A stretch of DNA of 64,000 nucleotides from Gemmatimonadota bacterium. Lineage in GTDB: Bacteria; Gemmatimonadota; Gemmatimonadetes; Longimicrobiales; Gaopeijiaceae. The position numbers were made by a program, and so were the translations under genes. The notes under the pieces were generated by a model. It was not told where the DNA came from. It did no database searches and worked only from the letters and a program-made list of their open reading frames with translations. Location: positions 1-64,000 of the forward strand of contig JACZXQ010000008.1 of NCBI GenBank assembly GCA_022571515.1, given 5' to 3'. The stretch's first letter is position 1, and every line of letters begins with the position of its first letter. Positions 33,323-42,629 of this stretch are shown piece by piece.

Positions 33323-33442
33323 ATGATTCAGCTTCGCAACGTGCCCGATGAACTCCACCGGCGCCTGAAGTCCCGGGCCGCCCTCGAGGGCATGAGTCTT
33401 TCGGACTACCTCCTGGGGGAAATCGCGCGTGACGCCCGGTGA
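33323..33442 (+). CDS. vapB: Very short VapB/FitA-like ribbon-helix-helix antitoxin
   Basis: An ATG at 33323 gives only 39 residues: IQLRNVPDELHRRLKSRAAL then EGMSLSDYLLGEIARDAR. That is a complete FitA/Arc-type RHH DNA-binding domain, but the usual about 40-residue toxin-binding tail is absent. The stop codon overlaps the toxin GTG start (GTGA). The gene may be a truncated antitoxin, or the toxin may be controlled mainly by transcription. Confidence 0.75.
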   Translation: MIQLRNVPDELHRRLKSRAALEGMSLSDYLLGEIARDAR

Positions 33443-33834
33443 TCGTCGTGGACGCCTCGGTACTGATCGAGGTGTTGCGTCAGTCGGAAGCAGCTCATGC
33501 GATCGAGGAGCACCTGTTCGCTCGGGCCGAAACCCTGCACGCGCCTCATCTCCTCGATCTGGAAGTCGCACGAGTGCTGCGGCGGTACGTGCAGCGCGGA
33601 GACATGAGCCCACGGCGGCGCGGAGCCGAGGCGCTCGACGACCTACGTGGATTCCGGCTCACACGGTACGAGCACGAGGCATTCCTCCCCGGGATCTGGG
33701 AGCTGAGGGACCGATGCACCGTGTACGATGCTGCCTATCTCGCACTCGCTGAAACCTTGGACGCGACGCTCCTTACGCGGGATCGGGCCTTGGCCGCGGC
33801 CGCGAGGGAGGACGTGCGGGTGGAGGTGGTCTAG
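33439..33834 (+). CDS. vapC: VapC-like PIN toxin
   Basis: The 131-residue PIN domain has the full acidic set: Asp5 (VVDASVLIE), Glu42 (DLEVARVLRR), Asp97 (VYDAAYLALAE) and Asp115 (LTRDRALAAAA). It is predicted to be an active Mg-dependent RNase. The GTG start overlaps the 39-residue antitoxin by four bases, so translation is coupled. Confidence 0.9.
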   Translation: MIVVDASVLIEVLRQSEAAHAIEEHLFARAETLHAPHLLDLEVARVLRRYVQRGDMSPRRRGAEALDDLRGFRLTRYEHEAFLPGIWELRDRCTVYDAAYLALAETLDATLLTRDRALAAAAREDVRVEVV

Positions 33835-33977
33835 CTACCGTCAGGGTCCGGCACCTCCCGCTTCCCCTCGACAGCGCACCAGAAATCTTCACAGTTTCAA
33901 GGTTGCCCTTAGTGGTTGAACCGAAGCATGTTTGCCGCGGTCCCCCCAGGACCCAGCGAGGCAGTGTCCTCGCCTAC

Positions 33978-36686
33978 ATGAGCGGATTTGTGCTCAGACT
34001 TCGCCTGCTAGGGACGCTGGCCCTCGAGGACGCAGACGGTCGAACCGTGCTGGCGCACTCGAAGCCTGGGCTCCTGCTCGCCGTTCTGGCCGCCACAGAC
34101 GGCCAGCGAGCGCCCCGTGGTTATCTGGCCGACTTGATCTGGCCGGGCAAGAGCCGAGCGCGGGCACGAGCCTCACTTCGCCAGGCGATCCATCATCTGG
34201 CAAAGCTGTCCCCTGAGCTTCCTCTGGACGCCGACAAGCAGGATGTCTGGTTCGACGCCTCGCGGATCACGGTTGATCTGTGGGACTTCGACACTGCGAT
34301 GGAGGAGCGCCGACTCGAGGATGCCCTCGCTGTGTATGGTGGCCCCTTCCTCGGCAGCGGCGCGCCCAGCGTGGGCCGTGAGTTGCATCACTGGATCGAG
34401 GCCCACAACGATCGTATCGCGATCGCGGTTCAGGTGGCCTACCCCACCCTGGTGGAATCTCTCCTGGGCGAGGGTAGAGATGCCGCTGCGGTGGAGTGTG
34501 CTCAGGCGTACGCGCGCCTGAATCCGCTGAACGAGCAGGCCCAGATGACACTGGTGAAGACGCTCCTATCCACGGGTGATAGCTTGCGTGGGCTCCAGGT
34601 CTACCATGCGTTTCGAGGCCAGCTGGGCGAGGAGGAGGGCGACGAGCCGAGCGAAGAGTTCCAGGCGCTGATTCGAGAGATCCCGCACGGGGTAGTGGGT
34701 CGTCCGGCCACCGTGGCAGTGCCTCCATCCGTTGGCCTGGCCAACGGAGGTCGAGCCTCATCCGTCGGGGTGGACCGTAACCGGCCCTCGTTCCGGTCGA
34801 TCGTGGCGAGCAGGCGCGGTTTGGTATCGGCTGGGGTTATCGCCCTTGGCATGGCGGGCGTTGCCTTCGCGACGCTGGGGCCATGGTCGGGCCGGACGCT
34901 CTCGGATCGGGTTCTGCTGACCGGTGTGATGTGGCAGGACGGCTCGCCCGGCGCCGTCGACCTCCGGATCACCCGCCGGGGAATCGAATGGGTGACCCGG
35001 GTGAAGGGAATAAACAACGCCGTGCGGTCCCCGGACGGGGCCCGTTTCGCTACCACGGTGAGAGGACCGCTGGGCATTGATATCACCATTGTCAACGACG
35101 ACGGCAGCCGGGAACCGGCAGTATCCGCAAAGGCTGATGAGCAGCCGGCGTCATGGTCACCCGACGGGCGTTTCCTGCTGTTCACGTTTGGGAGGCTTGC
35201 CGAGGATGGATCCTATGAGACCGGAGTCGGCATTTGGGACTCGGAAACCGGTACCCGAAGCATTATCGACGGCTTGGTGCTCCCGAGAGTCCCGCAGCGA
35301 CCGGATTGGTCACCCGAGGGCAGCCGGATCGCGGTGATCACACCGGGTCCGGACGGCTCCGAGATGCTGACGATCGTGACTCCGGCGGGTGTGATCGTTT
35401 CGAGCGAGACCCTCGGCGAGGGGCGCCACCGAGATCCGGTGTGGTCGCCGGATGGGGAATGGATCGCGTACCTCAACCTACGGGACGGCCTGCGTTCCAT
35501 CTGGGTGATCCGCTCCGACGGGACGGACCGACGGGTTGTCGTGGCCGCCATGCCGCAACCTCGGTCGGGTCCCGCATGGATTACGTCCGGGCACCTCGCC
35601 TACCTCGAGGCCCTCGGTGACGAACCCCGCCTCATGATCACCACCTTGGAGCCGCTGTCCACGACGTATGGGTATGCGGCACCGCACCTCGGCTTCGGCT
35701 CCCTGCGAGGCGTGCCTCCGCCCATGAGCATGGATATCGAGGTGGTTGACCGGCATTTGCGGAGGACTGCCCAGACCATCTTCAGGGGGCCGGTGCCCAC
35801 CTGGGTGGACTCCATCGCCCTGACCACGTTGGATGGGCCCATGAGTCCTGGCCAGTGGATTCATGTGAGGGCGGTCACGCTCGATGAGGACGGGTCCGCG
35901 GTATCGGCACTCGCCCCTGTGGAGTGGACAGTCTCGGACACCAGTCTGGTCTGGAGCGACGGCCGGGGGCTGTTCCGGCTCGTTGGAGAGGGCCGCGCCA
36001 CGATCACCGCGAGCTTAGGGGGGTGGAGAACGTCGGAGATCGAAGTGCACTCGAGCGCATCACCACCTCGGGATCGCCGACGTTGGCTGGTCGAGGATTG
36101 GAAGGAGGGCCTGGACGAGTCGAAGTGGGGCGCATTCGGTGAGCCGTTGCCCATCGTTCGCCGAACTGGCGGGCCGGACGGGAGCGGCGTGTTCCTGAAC
36201 AACGGTGACGAGAACTACACCTCAGGGGTGGTGTCGCGCCGGAAGTTCCCGACCGCCGGGGGCATTTCGGTCGAGGCCTGGGGCCGGGCCCCATTCAGTG
36301 GACGGGAGTTCGAGGCCTGGATCATGGCGTTCATACGGACGAGTCCGCTGGATGACCCGTCGGCCGTCTGGGACCGCAAGAATTCGGACGCGGGTACGGC
36401 GTCCATCGGTCTCTTTGGCGCCGATCAGGCGATGACGGTCGGCCCGACGCCGCTCCAACCGCCTATGCCCGCCCACACGGATGTGTGGCGGCTGTACACA
36501 CTGCAAATCGCTCCGTCCGGGCTGGTGACCGTACTGATCGACGGTGCGGTCTACTTTCGGTGGTGGTCGACCGACCCGCCCCAAGCCGGCGACTCCGTAC
36601 ATGTCGCGCTGTTCGGCCGATCGCTCGACGCGGAGATCCTGCATGGCCCGGTGACGGTTTACGAGGGACTGCGGTACGAGCGGTAG
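33978..36686 (+). CDS. SARP/BTAD regulator fused through a membrane helix to propeller, Ig and lectin-like domains
   Basis: The start at 33978 gives 902 residues. Residues 5-80 are a winged-helix DNA-binding domain and 95-235 a BTAD helical domain, as in SARP-family activators (LRLLGTLALED, SLRQAIHHLAKLSP, LNPLNEQAQMTLVKTLLSTG). A single membrane helix lies at 281-300. The outer part has a TolB-like propeller (about 315-600, with SPDGRFLLF and SPDGEWIAYLN), an Ig-like segment (about 620-690), and a concanavalin/LamG-like domain (about 705-900). The design implies a one-component membrane-bound transcription factor reading an extracellular ligand, probably a glycan. It has no operon partners. 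An upstream in-frame ATG at 33903 is less likely. Confidence 0.85.
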   Translation: MSGFVLRLRLLGTLALEDADGRTVLAHSKPGLLLAVLAATDGQRAPRGYLADLIWPGKSRARARASLRQAIHHLAKLSPELPLDADKQDVWFDASRITVDLWDFDTAMEERRLEDALAVYGGPFLGSGAPSVGRELHHWIEAHNDRIAIAVQVAYPTLVESLLGEGRDAAAVECAQAYARLNPLNEQAQMTLVKTLLSTGDSLRGLQVYHAFRGQLGEEEGDEPSEEFQALIREIPHGVVGRPATVAVPPSVGLANGGRASSVGVDRNRPSFRSIVASRRGLVSAGVIALGMAGVAFATLGPWSGRTLSDRVLLTGVMWQDGSPGAVDLRITRRGIEWVTRVKGINNAVRSPDGARFATTVRGPLGIDITIVNDDGSREPAVSAKADEQPASWSPDGRFLLFTFGRLAEDGSYETGVGIWDSETGTRSIIDGLVLPRVPQRPDWSPEGSRIAVITPGPDGSEMLTIVTPAGVIVSSETLGEGRHRDPVWSPDGEWIAYLNLRDGLRSIWVIRSDGTDRRVVVAAMPQPRSGPAWITSGHLAYLEALGDEPRLMITTLEPLSTTYGYAAPHLGFGSLRGVPPPMSMDIEVVDRHLRRTAQTIFRGPVPTWVDSIALTTLDGPMSPGQWIHVRAVTLDEDGSAVSALAPVEWTVSDTSLVWSDGRGLFRLVGEGRATITASLGGWRTSEIEVHSSASPPRDRRRWLVEDWKEGLDESKWGAFGEPLPIVRRTGGPDGSGVFLNNGDENYTSGVVSRRKFPTAGGISVEAWGRAPFSGREFEAWIMAFIRTSPLDDPSAVWDRKNSDAGTASIGLFGADQAMTVGPTPLQPPMPAHTDVWRLYTLQIAPSGLVTVLIDGAVYFRWWSTDPPQAGDSVHVALFGRSLDAEILHGPVTVYEGLRYER

Positions 36687-36908
36687 GGCCTGCGCCGAGG
36701 AAAGACAGCGGCTGCCACCGAAAAACTGGACTCAGGCCGACCATGACGCGGAATGGGCGGCGTCAAGGGGCAGGCCGGTGAGTGGCAGGAGGTGATGGCA
36801 GCCGCCTGTGGGGACAGGATTCACCTGTCGTGGGCAACTCAATAACAACCCAGCGTCAAATCGACGTTATCGGAGCGTTAATGAGGGCGGTCAGGCGGGT
36901 GTTGTCGG

Positions 36909-37746
36909 TCAGGCGGATTCCGTCCGTTCAGGAATCAGGGAGCCAGTGGGCTGCAGGATTCCCGGAATCGTCGGCCGCTTGGTGATCGCGAACCACAGGA
37001 TGACGAGGAGCGGGGTCAGCAGCAGCGGGTGGAACGAAAAGCTGTCCGCCAGCGCCCGCTGAAGCGGCTCGATGTCCGGCGTGGCCACCGCTTCGGAGCC
37101 CAAGCCCGCCACCAGGTAGACCCCAAGGCCCAGCGTCCACGCGGGCAGCGTGGTCCACAGCATCCAACGGATGTGGTCGAACAGGTTCGCGCCGGCCACC
37201 ACGGGAGCGAGGTTCGTGGTGTCGCTGAACGGGCTCAGCTTGTCGCCGAAGTAGGCACCCGAGATCACCGCACCCGCGGCGGCGCCCATGGGTACGCCCA
37301 GCCCGCCGGCCACGCCGATCAGCGCGACGCCCACTGTGCCGACCGTTCCCCAGCTGGTGCCCGTGAACAGCGAGACGATCGAGCACATGATGCACGCCGT
37401 GACCAGGAACAGGCTCGGCGAGATCAGCTCGAGCCCGTAGTAGATCAGCATGGGGATCGTGCCGGCCGCGATCCACGTGCCGATCAGGGCGCCGACCGTG
37501 ATGAGCACCAGGATGGCGGGCATGGCCTTGGCCAGCGACTGGACCACGCCTGCTTCCATGGCGCGCCAGTCGTAACCAAGCCGGCGGGCCACTCCGCCCG
37601 CGACGCCAGCCGAGGCCAGCAGCAGGACTTCGACAGGATAGCCCAGCACCGCAAAGCCCCCGGCAAGCAACACCCCCGATCGCAACCAGGGGGGTGAGTG
37701 CCTCCACCAGGGTGGGGCGGCGCGGGGACGTTGAATCGGCGTTCAC
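36909..37746 (-). pseudogene. Frameshifted and truncated NhaC-type Na+/H+ antiporter
   Basis: The N-terminal end (RRPTLVEALTPLVAIGG) is in one frame from a GTG near 37746. The rest (LLAGGFAVLGYPVEVLLLAS, GALIGTWIAAGTIPMLIYYG, GDKLSPFSDTTNLAPVVAGA) is in another. One extra G in the GGGGG run near 37677 explains the shift. The frame then ends after KRPTIPGI with an unrelated short tail, at about 60% of a normal NhaC (about 460 residues). The last four or five membrane helices are therefore missing. A stand-alone start inside the second frame would lack the first helix. Confidence 0.85.
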
Positions 37747-37797
37747 GCCGTCAGTGTACAGCCCGGTGTGCCGGTTGACCATCCGGCCCCTACGCCC

Positions 37798-37834
37798 AAA
37801 GAAAACCGCCGGCGGGGAGGAACCCCGCCGGCGG
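37798..37834 (-). terminator. Rho-independent terminator of the susC-susD operon
   Basis: A perfect 12-base GC-rich stem (CCGCCGGCGGGG at 37806-37817 with its complement at 37823-37834) has a 5-base loop. On the minus strand it is followed by TTTTCTTT. It lies 29 bases after the SusD stop codon. Confidence 0.93.
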
Positions 37835-37862
37835 CTGCCAGGGTGAGTCGTTGACTACTCGC

Positions 37863-39329
37863 CTAGAATGGCGTCACCCGGTTGACGGTGAGCACACGGT
37901 TCATGTCCACGTTCATGGTGACTTCGGTGCCCATCAGGATCTGATTCTCATCCAGAAGTCCGCCGTCGTAGAGCGTCTTCGGCGTGAACAGGTCCATCTC
38001 GTCAGCGAATGGAATGTAGGAAGGCACGACCACCGTAGTGCCGGGATCCCCGAGGCTGATGTTCGGGTTCGCTTCGATCTCCCGAAGCATGATGGGGAGC
38101 CTGATGCCCAGGTCCGACATACGCCGGCCTTCCAGAAAGAGGATCTCCTGTCGGGCCAGGTGGAAGGCGTGCCATACGTCGTCCATGTCCGTGAGCCCGG
38201 CCACCACAGCCGGGTCCAACGACGTGGCCGATACTGTTGGTATCGGTAAACCCCCTGCCAGCCGGTCCAACACGAGCCCCGCGATGAAGGGGCTGTTCGC
38301 GTCGGCCCGTATGACGATCGAGGCATCACGCGGCCGGATGGAAAGGTCCTCGTTGGCCCGTGGGTCGTTGTCGGTGAATGACGTCGTGCCCCGCGAGATG
38401 GCCATGTTTATCGCATCGACCAGGTGGGCGCGGCCGGCAGCCATGCCCCCAGCCGCCAGATCGATCTCGGCCAGGATCAGGTGCATCTCCTCGGCCTTGG
38501 CATAGGCGATCCCAGCCTCACGGTCCAGGTACTTGGGATCCAGGAAGTCAAGCCGCGGGAGCGGCTGCATCTCCTGCAGGGCTCTGCTGACGAGAAAGGC
38601 ATACGGGCTGTTCGTGATGGACGTCGCGTCGAACTCCTGCTGGATCAGGAAGTCGGCGTCCGCTCCCAGCGCGGAGGAGGCGAAGCTCTCCGCCTGCGAA
38701 GAGTTTCCTTCCAAACGATACGCCCGCGCCAGTCCGGCCCGCGCCTGCACTGCCAAGGCACCCGAATTGGCCGCCGCGAGATCGGTGATGGCCCGCGTCA
38801 GGAGCTCGGATGCGGGCAGCGGCAGGCCGTCCGCTTCCACCGGCGCGGCCGTGAAGTTCTCCCCCATGATCAGGTAGGCCATGCCGCGGTAGTACCGCGC
38901 CTCCGCGACCTGGTCCGCCGTGGACTTGTCATCCTCCGGGACGATCACGTCGATGACGAAATCGCCGAGCGCCCGGAGGGCCTGAGCCGTGTTGTAGACG
39001 CCCCCCCCGCCGTTCAGGTTCACGGGAGCGAGGGAACTGGGATCGTCGAGGATCTTAGGCAGGCCGGTCCCATGAATCGAGTAGTTGTCGCTCACGTTCT
39101 CGGTGGTAACCACCAAAGAGCGAATCGCTTCTGCGAATTTGGCCCGCAGCCCGGGCAACAGCGATGCCGTGGGCTCTGCCGCGTCGGCCAGATCTTCCGA
39201 GGTGGTACGCGGGTTGTCGACGTTTGTGGGGTCGAGGAAGTCACAGCCGCTCAGGCCGACCAACACGAATAGGCTGGCCATCACGATCCTCCCGATCCAC
39301 GGACGAGCGTTTGAGTTCATTGCGTTCAT
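37863..39329 (-). CDS. SusD/RagB-like surface nutrient-binding lipoprotein
   Basis: The start at 39329 gives 488 residues with a lipobox (LFVLVGLSGC). The fold is that of SusD-like proteins: an N-terminal CDFLDPTNVDNP segment, TPR-like helices (QVAEARYYRGMAYLIMGENF, VQARAGLARAYRLEGNSSQA), and EMHLILAEIDLAAGG. A C-terminal region follows with DVWHAFHLARQEILFLEGRR, a typical closing helix of the family. It would sit on the outer membrane and deliver ligand to the SusC channel encoded 28 bases upstream. The substrate is unknown. A strong terminator follows. Confidence 0.88.
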   Translation of the reverse strand: MNAMNSNARPWIGRIVMASLFVLVGLSGCDFLDPTNVDNPRTTSEDLADAAEPTASLLPGLRAKFAEAIRSLVVTTENVSDNYSIHGTGLPKILDDPSSLAPVNLNGGGGVYNTAQALRALGDFVIDVIVPEDDKSTADQVAEARYYRGMAYLIMGENFTAAPVEADGLPLPASELLTRAITDLAAANSGALAVQARAGLARAYRLEGNSSQAESFASSALGADADFLIQQEFDATSITNSPYAFLVSRALQEMQPLPRLDFLDPKYLDREAGIAYAKAEEMHLILAEIDLAAGGMAAGRAHLVDAINMAISRGTTSFTDNDPRANEDLSIRPRDASIVIRADANSPFIAGLVLDRLAGGLPIPTVSATSLDPAVVAGLTDMDDVWHAFHLARQEILFLEGRRMSDLGIRLPIMLREIEANPNISLGDPGTTVVVPSYIPFADEMDLFTPKTLYDGGLLDENQILMGTEVTMNVDMNRVLTVNRVTPF

Positions 39330-39357
39330 TTTTTGATGCTCCTCTCTGGAAATCGGA

Positions 39358-42351
39358 TTAGAAGACAACTTCCACCCCCATCTTGAAGGAACGTGGCGGT
39401 GACGCGGTGATGCTGCTTTCGCTGCCAAGCACCAAGCCGCCGCCGCTGAGTCCGTTCAGCTCCGGATCGATCATAACGTTCTTCGACCAGGTCTTGAGGT
39501 TGCGGACGCTGCCGAAGAGGCTGGCGCGGTCGAGCCCGAACTGGCCGGCGAAGGTCTCGGGTATGAGGTAGCGCACCGAGATCTCGCGCAGCTTGAACCA
39601 GTCGCCGTCGTACATGAATGCCGAGATAGCCGAGAAGCTGCTGAAACGCCGCCCCCTTGTCTGGTCGACAGGGAAGCACCTCGGATCCCCGCCCGGGGCA
39701 TTGCCGGAGCAATCCAGGCCCTCGATGAGTTCCCGACGGTAGATGGCGTTGAACGTCGACCACACGGATCCCCAGTCCATCACCTGATGGCCCGTGGCCC
39801 AGTCGGCCATGGCGCTGATGTTCAGGCGGTTCCACAAGGTGATCTGCGTGTTGAAGCTGCCGCCCTTGGTGGGCGTGGGCCCTCCGACCTCGTCCCCGTC
39901 GCATCCGGGGTCCGGGGTGCGCACGCCGTTCTCGTCGATATCAATGGCCAACAACGGATCGGAGGCGCAGATGAACAGGTTCCGGGATGAATCGAAGCCG
40001 CCGTCACCGTCGGTATCCCGTGGTGTCGTGACCCGCCACGCACCCACGGGCAGCCCCTCTTGCACGCGCTTCCGCGAAGCATCCACGCTGAAGGGCGCGA
40101 CGCCGCCCATATCGGTGACCTTGTTGTCGACCGTCGTGAACGTTCCGCCGACCGACCATGCGAGGCTCTGAGTGTTGAGCAACTGGACGTTCCACCCCAA
40201 CTCGATGCCCTTGTTCGAGATCTCGCCCACGTTGCGGAGCTGCGTGCCCTGTCCCGTCACCGGTTGCTCGGGAACGCGGAAGAGCGCGTCGGTCGTTGTG
40301 GCATCGTAGTACGTGAAGTTGATGCCGACCCGGTTGTTCAGCAGCGCGACGTCCGCGCCGAACTCGATGGTAGAGGTGACCTCGGGCTTCAGGTCCGTGT
40401 TCCCCGGGTTGTCGAATTCCGGCGCGCTTTCGCCGCGGAAGGAGGTCGCGCTGAAGCTCCGATCCCGTTCGAACGGCTCGGGGAACTTGCCGGTCTTGCC
40501 GAACGCCCCGCGCAGCTTCAACTCGTCGATCACGCTGCCGAGTGCATCCTGGAAGAAGCCCTCGTCCGAGATCATGTAGGCACCCGTGAGCTTCGGGTAC
40601 ACCTGGACGTCGACGTCGTCACCGAACGTGCTGCCGGCGTCGAACCGCACGCCGGCGCCGATGAAGAGCTTGTCCCACAAGCCGATCTGCTCGTCGATGT
40701 AGCCGCCGCCGTTGAACAGCTCCGTGTTGATCTCAAAGGCATCGATGACGGCCGCTTCGTCGATGTCCGGAGCGCCCGGCAGCGCGAACGTCCTGCCGCT
40801 GGCATTGATGATGCTCTCTTCGTCGCGGAACCCCTGCGCGCCGACCGTGATCGACGACGTGAACCATCCGTCGCTCGGCCACGTGTAGGTCAGGGCCGCG
40901 TCGAGCGACACCGTGTTGAAGTTGCGGTCGCGGCGGTTCAGGTTACCGGTTGGTTCGCCTGGCGTGAAGCCGATGGGCTCGAGGATCCGCTGCTGGTTCG
41001 AACGGTTGTCGATGCCCACCGTGAGCCGCGTGCTGAGCCGATCCGAGGCCTTCCAACGCAGGGCCGTGCTGAACATGAACCGGTCCACCTCTTCGGTGAT
41101 CGTCGGCGAAAGGAAGACTTCGAGCGCGCCTTGGAGTGTGGATTCGCCGGAGAAGAACAGCGCGTCGCCCACCTCGAACGTCGTCAGTGGATCGGCGATG
41201 GCGTCGCCGTTGAACAGCCGGCCGTAGCTGCTGTGTGTGTAGCTGCCCGAGAAATCTACCGTCAGGTTCTCGTTGACCTGGGCCCGCACGCCGCCCCGCA
41301 TTGCGTATACCGTGCTCTCGTTCTTGGGTTGTGTGCCGGTACCATTCGTCACCCGTCCGCTCACGTTGTACGTGACGGCCGACGTGCCACCGTTCACGTT
41401 CAGGTAGTAGTTCTGCGTGTACCCGTTCTTGAAGAACTCCTGGGCCAGGAAGTCCGCCGGCGCTCCGCCGTCTGCGACGATGACGGGGAAGATCACGCCC
41501 ATGTCGAAGATGTACTTGAGCTCAGGGACCTCGACGCCCTGCTCCACCCGGAAGGTGACCCGGGTCTGTCCGGGTGTGCCTTTCTTGGTGAAGATCTGGA
41601 TCACGCCGGTGGCCGCGTCCGAGCCGTACAGCGTCGACGCCGCGCCACCCTTGGTGATCTCGATGCGCTCGATGTCGGTGGTGAGGAGGTCGGCCAGGGC
41701 CGAGGACTGCTCACCGCCGGTGCCCGCGGCCGTGGACACGTTGCTGTCCACACGCACGCCGTCGATGTAGATGACCGGCGTCTGGGGTCCGAACACGCTC
41801 GACGTGCCGCGGAAGTTGATGAGGCTGCCCGTGCCGGGCTGTGACGAGGTGGCGTTCACGCTCGCACCCGCCACGCGGCCTTGCAACAACTGGGCGACCG
41901 TCGTCACGGGGGCCTGCGCGATGGTCTGGGCATTGATCACGTCGACCGTCGTGCCGAGCCTGCGGCGCGCAGTGGCCTGGCCCACCCCGGTGACTATGAT
42001 CTCGTCCAGCGAGATCGCGGTCTGCGCGAGCTGGAAGTCCAGCACGAGCGCCTGGCCGGCGGTCACCGTGCTGGTCCGCTCGACCGAGCCGTAACCGATC
42101 AACTCGACCCTCACGGTCACGGGTCCGGCGGGCACGTTGACAAGGATGAACCGGCCCCGGTCGTTCGTCAGCATACCAAAGCCGGAGCCTGGAATGGATA
42201 CCTGGACATCGGTCAGGATGCGGCCGGACGTCGCGTCCACGACCGCTCCTGTCACGGTCCCGGTATTCTGTGCCATCACGGGGGCCGCGACGAGCAACGC
42301 TGTCACGCCTGCCGCGAGGCACGGTCGAAGCACACGAATTAAGGTTTTCAT
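39358..42351 (-). CDS. SusC/RagA-type TonB-dependent outer-membrane receptor
   Basis: The 997-residue protein starts with a signal peptide (PCLAAGVTALLVAAPVMA) and has GGAGG before the ATG. A carboxypeptidase-regulatory-like domain follows (GTVTGAVVDATSGRILTDVQ, about 28-110). Then come a plug (LDEIIVTGVG, VAQLLQGRVAGASVNATSSQ, VIYIDGVRVDS, IERIEITKGGAASTLYGSDA) and a beta-barrel to an aromatic C terminus (FKMGVEVVF). It is the energy-dependent importer of the pair and is co-transcribed with the SusD gene. Nearby peptidases and amidohydrolases suggest peptide or amide substrates, but this is only contextual. Confidence 0.93.
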   Translation of the reverse strand: MKTLIRVLRPCLAAGVTALLVAAPVMAQNTGTVTGAVVDATSGRILTDVQVSIPGSGFGMLTNDRGRFILVNVPAGPVTVRVELIGYGSVERTSTVTAGQALVLDFQLAQTAISLDEIIVTGVGQATARRRLGTTVDVINAQTIAQAPVTTVAQLLQGRVAGASVNATSSQPGTGSLINFRGTSSVFGPQTPVIYIDGVRVDSNVSTAAGTGGEQSSALADLLTTDIERIEITKGGAASTLYGSDAATGVIQIFTKKGTPGQTRVTFRVEQGVEVPELKYIFDMGVIFPVIVADGGAPADFLAQEFFKNGYTQNYYLNVNGGTSAVTYNVSGRVTNGTGTQPKNESTVYAMRGGVRAQVNENLTVDFSGSYTHSSYGRLFNGDAIADPLTTFEVGDALFFSGESTLQGALEVFLSPTITEEVDRFMFSTALRWKASDRLSTRLTVGIDNRSNQQRILEPIGFTPGEPTGNLNRRDRNFNTVSLDAALTYTWPSDGWFTSSITVGAQGFRDEESIINASGRTFALPGAPDIDEAAVIDAFEINTELFNGGGYIDEQIGLWDKLFIGAGVRFDAGSTFGDDVDVQVYPKLTGAYMISDEGFFQDALGSVIDELKLRGAFGKTGKFPEPFERDRSFSATSFRGESAPEFDNPGNTDLKPEVTSTIEFGADVALLNNRVGINFTYYDATTTDALFRVPEQPVTGQGTQLRNVGEISNKGIELGWNVQLLNTQSLAWSVGGTFTTVDNKVTDMGGVAPFSVDASRKRVQEGLPVGAWRVTTPRDTDGDGGFDSSRNLFICASDPLLAIDIDENGVRTPDPGCDGDEVGGPTPTKGGSFNTQITLWNRLNISAMADWATGHQVMDWGSVWSTFNAIYRRELIEGLDCSGNAPGGDPRCFPVDQTRGRRFSSFSAISAFMYDGDWFKLREISVRYLIPETFAGQFGLDRASLFGSVRNLKTWSKNVMIDPELNGLSGGGLVLGSESSITASPPRSFKMGVEVVF

Positions 42352-42583
42352 GGCGATCCCTCCTTCGACGGGTCAGCACATGGGTGAGGGACGACTACAC
42401 GGCGTAGGGAGTGCGTAGCCGACGCGGGGTTTGCGGGGTACGAAATACAACGACGGACAAAGAATTTCGTGGACCACCTCCTAGTCGGATGGCACGCGGT
42501 ACCCACGATCTGCTGCCCTTGGCCAGGAGTGCTCTTGCCAGAGAGCTATCAGGGCAGTGTGGTCACGATGGACAAGGTACTCC

Positions 42584-42622
42584 GCGCGGCCGCGATTTTC
42601 CAGATAAAGAAGTCGGCCGCGC
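42584..42622 (-). terminator. GC-rich inverted repeat after the amidohydrolase genes
   Basis: GCGCGGCCG (42584-42592) and CGGCCGCGC (42614-42622) form a perfect 9-base stem with a 21-base loop, 8 bases past the stop of the gene at 42630. The loop is long and there is no clear U tract, so termination would be weak or factor-assisted. Confidence 0.35.
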
Positions 42623-42629
42623 CTCAGCA

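Noticed and set aside
40060-41844. 594-codon open frame on the plus strand opposite the SusC gene
   Set aside because: It is the antisense shadow of a high-GC gene; no domain sense, and the SusC frame has signal, plug and barrel motifs.
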